The notes below the pieces were generated by a model that searched no databases, had not been told where the DNA came from, and saw only the letters and a program-made list of their open reading frames with translations. Below, one piece after another: positions 1-7,300 of a stretch of DNA of 12,872 bases. The DNA comes from Baffinella frigidus (lineage: Eukaryota > Cryptophyceae > Cryptomonadales > Baffinellaceae): positions 52,453 to 65,324 of the forward strand of contig MU646534.1 of NCBI GenBank assembly GCA_026770585.1. The letters run 5' to 3'. The translations under genes were made by a program, and so were the position numbers. Numbering within the stretch: the first letter of the stretch is position 1; each line of letters starts with the position of its first letter.

Positions 1-167
1 TTGGGGTTTGGGGTTTGGGGATTGGGGTGTGGGGTGTGGGGCGTGGGGTGTGGGATGTGGGGTGTGGGATTTGGGGGTTGGGGTTTAGGGGTTGGGGGTT
101 AGGGGTTAGGATTTAGGTTGTGGGCTTTAGGTTTCAGGGTCTGGGCTTTGGGGGTTGGAGTTTTGAC
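1..167 (+). repeat. Degenerate telomere-like G-rich repeat in a DDX1 intron
   Basis: Variants of TTTAGGG, GGGGTTTGG and GGGGTGTGG fill the region just downstream (in transcript sense) of DDX1 exon 3. The G-rich strand is the plus strand and points inward from the left edge. A real left chromosome end would show the C-rich strand here, so this is interstitial sequence rather than a terminal telomere in this orientation. Confidence 0.8.
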
Positions 168-3165
168 CGCTGGGTAGAAGGCCTGGTTCTTTTGAGGCGG
201 GATTTTGAAAGCGACGCCGCACGGTGTCCCATTGACGGAAAAGGAGATTGTCGAGGCTGGGAGGTCCAGGTGGCAGCTCACCTGTTCCGAGGGTTCAGGG
301 TTTAGGGGTTGGGGTTTTAGGTTTGGGGTGTCAGGCGAAGCAAGGCCTCCGTTGACATCGTTGAGGCTGGGAGGTCCAGGTGACAGCTTACCTGTCCCGA
401 GGGTTCATGATTCAGGGTTTAGGGCGTGGAATCTGGAGGGCGACGCCGCAGGGGGGGGCGTTGACGCTGTTGATGCGGGGGGAGGTCCAGGTGGCAACTT
501 ACCTGGTATCAGGGTCTAGGGTTTCGGGCTTTGGGTTTCAGGTTTTTGTAAGGCGAAGGGAGGCATCCGTTGAAGGGGAATATATCTTTGAGGCGGGGAT
601 GTCCAGGTGGCACCTCACCTTGTATCAGGGTTTATGGTTTGTGGTTTATGGTTTGGGGTTTAGGGTTTAGGGTTTGAAGTTTGGGGTGAGGAGTTTTGGG
701 TTTAGGGTTTAGGGTTTAGGTTTTAGGGTTTAGGGTTTAGGGTTTAGGGTTAAGGGTTAAGGGTTTAGGGTTTAGGGTTTAGGGTGTAGGGTGTAGGGTG
801 TAGGGTTTAGGGCCAGGATATCACTCAGTCAACAACGTATCTGATCCAAGCAGAGAATGTCTCAAGTAACACAGTAACGCATTAACCACCGTGTTACTCG
901 GGCTGGAACAAATAAAGACGACCATGCGGTATGTCCACCTCTTTCCCGGAAACCAAACCACCAACTCACGCGTTCCGTGACCACGGTTTCCGTGACTTAG
1001 AACAATCGTTAAATTTCCCGGTCTAGATTTATCACAACGTCGCCATGGCCATCCCTGAAACATTGTGTTCTAGCGTTTTTATCTGGCTTTTATAACATAT
1101 ATACCTGCGTTCTAGCATAATTATCTCACCACATCGCCGTGGCCGTACGGACGCCCATACTCCAGATACGTCCCGCCATTCGACTTCATGCCCGTGCCCC
1201 CAGCCATCTATACACCCCCCTAGGAAAACCCTATGCCCCTACGCACGTCCTAACGTAGGGTCCTACCGTAGGGTCCTACGGAATAAATGTCCGAAGCTCC
1301 CAGAACCGAAATAAGCTGTTTCGGGTGGCTGGTGGGTGTCGCGCACCACATCGCCGTGGCCGTACTGACGCCCATACTCCAGATACGTCCCGCAGTTCGA
1401 CTTCATGCCCGTGCCTCCAAAGCCGAAGCCGTGGGGGCAGGTCCCGAGCGCGTGCGCCGCCGCCATCGTCGAAAACCCCACCCGCACCTGCGATGCGAGT
1501 TCAGGGTGCAAGGTTTAGTGACCCGCGCATGATAACATTATGTGGGTTCATTATTATCCCATCCATGATTGTAATTTGTACCAGTGTATCCCGTGCATGA
1601 TTGTTGTAATTTGGCGCGGGTCGCGCGATACGAGGCAACCTCCATGCCAATGCCCCCGAAGCCGAAGCCGTGCGCAGCCGCCATCGTCGAAAACCCCACA
1701 CGCACCTGCGTGTCGGGTTCAGGGTTCTCGTCGCGTGTAGGTGTCATCAACGAGGCACACGCCGGAGGATGACAGCGCCCACGTCACCGTGACCTAATAG
1801 AATCTATTTCGCAACGCGTCCATCTAAACGATGTCGGGTACACATCCCGACTTTCAAAAGTACGACACGGCTCCAACGCCAAGCCGAAGCCGTGGGGGCA
1901 TGTCCCGAGCGCGTGCGCCGCCGCCATCGTCGAAAACCCCACACGCACCTGCGTTTTAGATTTAGGGGTTGAGAAACGTGTCTGGGATGAGGGCGTATTG
2001 GACGAGACCCGTGGTCGAGAACCCCACCCGCACCTGCTCCCCGGTTCACGACATGCGAGTTCAGCAGGCCACCTAGAATCTGTTTCGCAGCGCGTCCATC
2101 TAAACGATTTCCGGTACACATCCCGATATGTTAAGCCGTCAACGGTCTAGCTCTGAGCTCTAGCTCTGTCTCAGTCTGTGTGGGCCCACCAATTTCGGTG
2201 ATCCCGGGCCCTTGTCCGCCCCGAAGACCTGGCCGGTCTGCTCTAACCACTCCAGAATGCTAGAGGGACCTTTTTAAAATCGATGTGCTTGTAAAAGTGG
2301 GCATTTGAGTAGTAAGTTTCGTTGATTGGTCACGTAACTAGGCGAAAAAAACCTATCCTGGTACAACTATTTACAACCCCACATGTAAATAGGATCCTCC
2401 AGCATTCTCGAGTGAAAGGGTCTATTGAAGGATACCCGTGTGAGCAAAGTTGACGGGCGATCTGCCTGGAATGGCTTCAACAAGTTCGTCAGCGTTACTC
2501 TGGAGTTGAGTTTTGATTGACCCTCAGCAGGGCCCAAGTTGAAAGTGTGGCTGGGAAGTTCCTGAGTTACGAGAGAGGAGGCTTTTCTTCAACTGGACCT
2601 GAAAAACTAAAACGAAATTGAAAAGGAGCGTTTCGCATGCGCATGCGGGCGATACACTGTTGTAACGCTGGTTGAAGTCTCTGCAGGGAAGCAACCATCC
2701 CAAATGCTAACACTTTTTTGGCGATAATTCGGGGCTCACCGTGCCGGCAACCTCCACACACTCCACCTCAAACGACACGCGCCCCCCCGTCACGCCGCAC
2801 GTCGCACGGCCACCCTCCCATGACGCCGCGCCGATCGCCGCGCATATCAGCCCAGTCGCGTCGATGTTCAGTCTCGCCGCTCGGTCTTCGGTGCTCATTC
2901 TCCAAACGGGAGCAGCCGGCGAGCCCTGCAGGGCATCCTCTGGGTCGGCAGACTGGTGGGTGAGGTGTTCGTGTATCAGCTGCAGGATGGGGATGCCGAA
3001 AGCCCCCGTCTTGCCGGTCCCCGTCTCCGCAGCGCCCATGACGTCACCGCCCCCCAGGATGAGCGGGATCGCCTCCGTCTGGATCGGGGAAGGGAGCTGC
3101 CACCCAAGCTCCTCCAGCGCCTTGGTGATCTCCCCCATCACCCCCAGCTCCGAGAACGCGGCCAT
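168..3165 (-). CDS. DDX1: DDX1-type DEAD-box RNA helicase with SPRY insert (5' part, three exons)
   Basis: ATP-dependent RNA helicase. DDX1 acts in the nucleus and cytoplasm in tRNA splicing-ligase complexes and RNA clearance (family knowledge). Exon 1 is 2740-3165 (142 codons). It opens [20 protein letters not shown], carries the Q-motif region ([11 protein letters not shown]) at about residues 24-34 and Walker A ([12 protein letters not shown]) at about 45-56, then enters the SPRY insert. Exon 2 is 1347-1487 (47 codons, [16 protein letters not shown] then [11 protein letters not shown]). Exon 3 is 168-281 (38 codons, [15 protein letters not shown] then [17 protein letters not shown]). All junctions are phase 0 with GT-AG: donors GTGAGC, GTGCGC and a weak GTCAAA. 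Order and spacing follow animal DDX1, where SPRY splits helicase motifs I and Ia. The rest of the helicase core lies left of the window. Exons 2 and 3 have decayed copies in the introns. The identification is very secure; the exon 3 donor is the weakest call. Confidence 0.92.
340..621 (-). repeat. Three decayed copies (echoes) of DDX1 exon 3
   Basis: Read on the minus strand, three blocks starting at about 618, 502 and 391 each carry an acceptor (AAG or CAG), then GTRAG, then TGCCACCTGGACMTCCC or close variants, matching the first codons of exon 3 (start 281). The first reads [13 protein letters not shown], the second [14 protein letters not shown], the third [13 protein letters not shown]. 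After about 45 bases they diverge through deletions, although GCGGCGTCGC of the exon core persists at about 432-441. None keeps the full SVNG...KNQAFYPA segment, so they look like duplicated acceptor-plus-exon ends that have decayed. They lie upstream of the intact exon in the transcript. Confidence 0.85.
625..812 (+). repeat. Interstitial telomere-like array (TTTAGGG)n
   Basis: At least 15 near-perfect TTTAGGG units, with variants such as GTGTAGGG and TTAAGGG, inside DDX1 intron 2. Unit TTTAGGG is the plant and alveolate-type telomere repeat. It ends abruptly at about 813 in ordinary intron sequence. Confidence 0.9.
1130..1200 (-). repeat. Downstream echo of the 3' half of DDX1 exon 2
   Basis: On the minus strand this reads GTGMKSN then [16 protein letters not shown], differing from exon 2 by only two residues (C to G, Q to P). 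It ends at a better donor (GTGAGA) than exon 2 itself (GTGCGC). It lacks the 5' half and has no obvious matching acceptor except a possible TATAG. It is open in frame, so use as an alternative 3' exon portion cannot be excluded. A remnant of element A separates it from exon 2. Confidence 0.82.
1203..1282. mobile_element. Remnant of the core of element family A
   Basis: Contains CCCCCCTAGG followed by repeated GTAGGGTCCTACCG and GTAGGGTCCTACGG. This resembles the internal palindromic core of the four complete family A copies at 11954-12870. The terminal inverted repeats (CAGGGGTACC...) are missing, so it is at most a partial copy. Confidence 0.5.
1636..2036 (-). repeat. Three upstream echoes of DDX1 exon 2
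   Basis: On the minus strand, acceptors (CAG or GCAG) at about 2034, 1949 and 1706 are each followed by GTGCGKGTGGGGTTYTCGAC, the start of exon 2 (VRVGFST). The block from 1948 runs [22 protein letters not shown] before leaving homology near 1873. The block from 1705 has an 8-codon deletion and runs into GFGFGGIGM. The block from 2033 is homologous for only about 25 bases. Order in the transcript is worst copy, good copy, deleted copy, then the intact exon at 1487. Confidence 0.87.
1796..1885 (+). repeat. Dispersed repeat C, copy 1
   Basis: Segment with AGAATCTATTTCGCA, GCGTCCATCTAAACGAT and GGTACACATCCCG, shared with 2074-2140 and, more diverged, with 9468-9571 in the other gene. The sub-sequence GTCGGGTACACATCCCGAC can form a 6-bp stem with a 7-base loop, like a T-arm, and resembles a tRNA B box. 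That suggests, without proving, a tRNA-derived SINE. The 3' end includes CCAACGCCAAGCC. Confidence 0.7.
2074..2140 (+). repeat. Dispersed repeat C, copy 2
   Basis: Shares AGAATCTGTTTCGCAGCGCG, TCCATCTAAACGAT and GGTACACATCCCGA with copy 1, about 278 bases away in the same DDX1 intron. The two copies are much closer to each other than to the lpxB copy. They may therefore have arisen with the local tandem duplication that also made the exon 2 echoes. Confidence 0.7.
2248..2414. mobile_element. Terminal-inverted-repeat element family B, copy 1 (DDX1 intron 1)
   Basis: The left end CACTCCAGAATGCTAGAGG and the reverse complement of the right end (CACTCGAGAATGCTGGAGG) match across about 23 bp with few mismatches. 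The 167-bp body has no coding potential and includes TATCCTGGTAC, TTTACAACC and ACATGTAAATAGG, all shared with the copy at 4666-4836. It looks like a non-autonomous MITE. I could not define a target-site duplication. Confidence 0.72.
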
Positions 3166-3277
3166 TGCGTCGAGCGGTCGTCCACACCGACCCTGAATCC
3201 GAAAAAAACGCGAGGATTTTTCGAGGGAATTTGATGGTCAAATTTGACCACTGAAGGGAAGGGACCAGGCTCAAGGG
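3166..3277. promoter_or_regulatory. Divergent promoter region between DDX1 and lpxB
   Basis: Only 112 bases separate the two start codons, so this segment and flanking exon sequence must hold both promoters and 5' UTRs. It contains a perfect 16-bp palindrome, TGGTCAAATTTGACCA, at 3235-3250, 27 bases before the lpxB ATG. This is a candidate dyad-symmetric factor site. No TATA box is evident. Confidence 0.6.
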
Positions 3278-4228
3278 ATGGTTCCGGCCCCGCGGCTCTG
3301 GTGGGCCTCCTCCGCTGTGTCAGCGCGGCCCCGCACGCTCCCTCGCCCGCGAAGTGGCGTATCGTCTCCACTCCGTAGGTGCTTCCACGCTTCCGCGTTT
3401 TCGCCGAAGGATGCAGATTTCGATCGTACGAGCGGAGCGCTCCACGTCTGCCTTGTCGCCGGTGAGCCCTCGGGAGACGCACTGGGTAGCGCGCTGATGG
3501 GCGCACTGCGCTCCCAGGCATGCCCGCCACGCCCGCCTTGAAGAAGTTGGTAATTTTTTCGGCCGCCGTGGGATGATCCGGAACTGGGATAATCCGGAAA
3601 TGTCAAGGTTCCTCTGGAATGCTGATGCTCCGTGACGGGACCCTCAACCGCCGTGCGTGGCACAGGTGCGTGCAGCTAGCGGTGGGGCGGTGCGCTTCAC
3701 AGGCGTTGGAGGGCCCGCGATGCGCGCAGAAGGACTCGAGCCGCTCTTCGACATGTCGGAGCTGGCAGTGATGGGGATCTTCGAGCTGCTGCCGCACCTT
3801 CCTCGCCTGTGGCGGAGGCTCAAGGAAGCAGGTGCTCTCCTTCCAGGATACAGCTAGTCCGGTGAGGTGTGCCCAGTTGAGAGAAGAGACTTTTCTTGAA
3901 CTTATGACGTCGGACCATAAACCTGAGGCGTCCACAGAGGGCTCGAACTAACGACCAAAAGTGCTCGAAACGGTTGACACACGCACGCCTCTCTCCCTAA
4001 AACTTCAGATCCTAGTTTCCCCCAAAACCCGACCAAAACCCCCCGCAGGGGGGTCTCAGTACGTGGTCAGGCTGGTCGTGTAATCAATAAACTCTCTCTG
4101 CATGACACCGACGGCAGCGAAACATTTGCTTTTTCATCAGGAAATAAACGGTTTCTCTCGCCGTCAGCAGAGGACCACGTCTGCATCTCCCACCGCATTT
4201 GGTCCAGGCGCATCATCAGTCGTCAAAC

Positions 4229-4274
<46 letters not shown>

Positions 4275-4278
4275 CTCT

Positions 4279-4323
<45 letters not shown>

Positions 4324-7300
4324 GCAGGGGAGCACGTCCGAAGCGCGCAGCCAGACATCCTGGTGACCATCGACTCGAAAGGCTTCAACTTCCGCCTCCT
4401 GAAAGCCGTGTCCGCCGCGCTCGGCGAAAAGCGGTGCGTGAGTCCCCCGCGACTGCCACTCGGGAGGCTACGACGCACGACTTGCCCGGATATTTGGACA
4501 CAGCGTGACCAAACTGGCGTGTTTCCTTAGAAACATTCCAATAGTTGACGTTATAATGTTCCCCGTAGTGTTCCGAATGGTAGGCGCAAGCGAGTCCCAA
4601 CGCGTGTTTGTGGCTGACGTCTGCCGCGCTTGGTGAAAAGCGGTGCGTGGGTCCCCCGCGAATGCCACGCGAGAATGCTAGAGGGGCCTATTTAAAAGTG
4701 AGTTGTCACATCTGTGCAGTAGCAGTGATGCGAAATTTGCCCAGTCACGAGGTTGGAATGCCTTTATCCTGGTATGAATGTTTACAACCTTCCCCCCCCC
4801 CCATATGTACATAGGTTTCTCCAGCATTTTCGAGTGGCGACAGCCCCAAGCGAGTCGTTCAACGCGTGTGTGTGGCTTTCGGCGAACAGATGCTCAACGT
4901 ATGCTCGTGTTCGCAGACTGACTGTCGCGCACTACGTCGGGCCGTCCATATGGGCGTACAAAGGCGACCACTCCAAGACAAAGCAGTTCATCCAGGCGCG
5001 TCCCCTTCACCACCGTTAGAGCTACCCTGGTAGGATTTTCCGGCGCCCGACTGGCGCGCAATACGACGTGCCGTCGGTCTGGGCGTACACAACTCCAAGA
5101 CAAAGTAATTTGGCTTATCCAGGAGCGTCCCCTGCGTCACCGTTAGAGCTATTCCTGTAGGTCTTGGCCGTTCTCGATTTGCCGGCGCTCTGTCGCGCTC
5201 TATGTGGGGCCCTCTGTTTGAGCGTATAGAGGCGACTACTCCAAAACAAAGCGGTTTATCAAAGAGCGTACCCCGCGCCACCGTTTTCCCCACAAAACAC
5301 GCAGGGTGTGTACCGGGAAGAGAACTGATTCCCAGGAGAAATTGTGAGTCGTCACCGAAACATCTGTGTCGTCACCCGAACGAGTGGCCGCGTCAGCGTC
5401 ACCTGGCTCTGTCTCACTCGGGTTGACTGTCAGACTGTTCTCAAGGTGGCAGTCCAGGTGTGTGGTGCAAGTTCGTCAACTTTGGCGCGGAGAAGAGGCT
5501 GAGCTCACCAAACTGGTGGGGCCGAATAAAGTGAGACATGGTTAGGTTACCAGCACCGCGCAGGTTGTGTACCGGGACCAGGACCAAGCATCTGGGGATA
5601 CAGTCCCGTGTAGGATGGCCGGAGTCATCACGCCCGGCCATCCTACCCGGGACTGCATCCCCAGAAACCACAAAGACTCCCCAAGTGGACTTAACCGAGT
5701 TCGTTCCAAGGGTCGATTTGTACCAGGGTGTTACCCGATCAAGGGAGCTTCTCCATACAGATCGAACGTCGGAAACGACTTCGGAAAGTCCAGTTCGGAG
5801 TCCTGGTGGTTTTTCTCGCTGTGTAGACATTGGGCGTTTCTCTCCGCCCGAGACGTGGCGATCTCATCCGGGCGAGTATTTTGACAAAATACGATTTTAA
5901 AAGTATTTTCAGCAACAATTACCACACGATTTGTCTGTACTTTTTAAAATGGTCAAGCCTGTGTAGTAAATGTCGTTGCAAATCAGATCGGAGATCCCCG
6001 AAATCGTATTTTGTTAAAATACTCGCGCGATTAGATCTCAGAGGACGCCGAGAACGTTCCACGCAAGAGTGTAGGGCTGACCTGCGAAAACAAGCCAGTT
6101 CACACGGAATTTGTAACAACTTTCCGAAATTTCAATTTTTTGTGGGAAGAATGTCCACTTGTGAACCTAAGAAATAGTAGAATTCTACTATTTCTCCAGT
6201 GGGTTACTCTGCCCTACACTCTTGCGTGGTTCTCCCTCACAATATTGCCTGACAAAGTGCGCGTGTGCAGGCTCACGTCGACGTGCTTCTCGTCCTCTTT
6301 CCGTTCGAGACCCCGCACTTCGCGCCCCTCCTCAGGTTCCACACAGTGGGCTACCAAGAGATTTTCTGCTCAGATGTAAGCCATTTTCGGTTACCTTATC
6401 CGTAGGAACCCCCCCCTATGTCCCTACGGATTGCTTACCGTAGGTGCGTAGGTCTTATCGCGTCAGGGTTGTTCAAAAGCACTTTGAAGTCTGCTGTGTG
6501 GCTTAGGCGTTAGCTCATGTGGCGCGTGCGGATTGCAAACGCAACGTTTCGTGCTAAACATGTTTCGTGGTACTGATGAAACACCATTGCGCATGCCAAT
6601 GGCTCAAATCCTTACACTTTTGGCGTGTTTCCCGGGGGAGAATCAACTTTACGCATGGATTGACTCGATAATGAGGTTTCCACGTGTGACCTGGCGTGAC
6701 ATCACGTCCCTCTAAAAGGGACGTGACCTCACGTCCCTATAAAAAGGACGTGACCTCACGTCCCTCTAAAAGGGACGTGAGTCCACACTGGACACGAGAT
6801 TCCCACGTTTGATGAATGAATGGTGCTACGCCCGCAGGACCATCTGCGTGGGACACCCAATCTTCGAAAGCGTTCCCGAATCAGGCACAGCCAGCAGGAC
6901 ACCAGCGGGTTCGGGCGGTACCGAGGGACCACCAGCCGCGGGCTTCGAAAAGGGCGGTCAAGAGGCAGCTCCGTCGACTGCTGGCAAGGCTATTGGAGCT
7001 ATTGGAAGTATCGGACAGGCGGGGGGGGGGATGTTGCTGCTTCCGGGGAGCCGTGCGCAGGAGATAAAAACGCACCTTCCGATCATGCTCGATGCGCTTG
7101 CTCTGATCCGCCAGGTTGGGGCTATGTTTCTCCAGGGTTTCAGTCTGTCTGCAGAATCACTTTCATCTGCATACTGACTTGCGGGCGCCAGTTTCTGGTG
7201 TTAGGGTTTAGTGTTTGAGGGTAAGGGTTTAGGATGGTGCTGCTTCTGGGGAGCCGTGCGCAGGAGATCAAAACGCACCTTCCGTGAACGCCCGCCTGAC

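Noticed and set aside
1-60. True chromosome end at the left edge of the window
   Set aside because: The G-rich strand would have to be on the minus strand at a left terminus. Here it is on the plus strand, the repeats are degenerate, and DDX1 continues through them.
2569-3909. Shared GAGAGARGAGRCTTTTCTT at 2569 and 3881 as another dispersed element
   Set aside because: Homology covers only about 25 bases and I could find no common ends, so chance cannot be excluded.
4164-4478. Arg-Glu-rich ORF on the minus strand
   Set aside because: It is a translation of the CT microsatellite and the antisense of lpxB exon 3.
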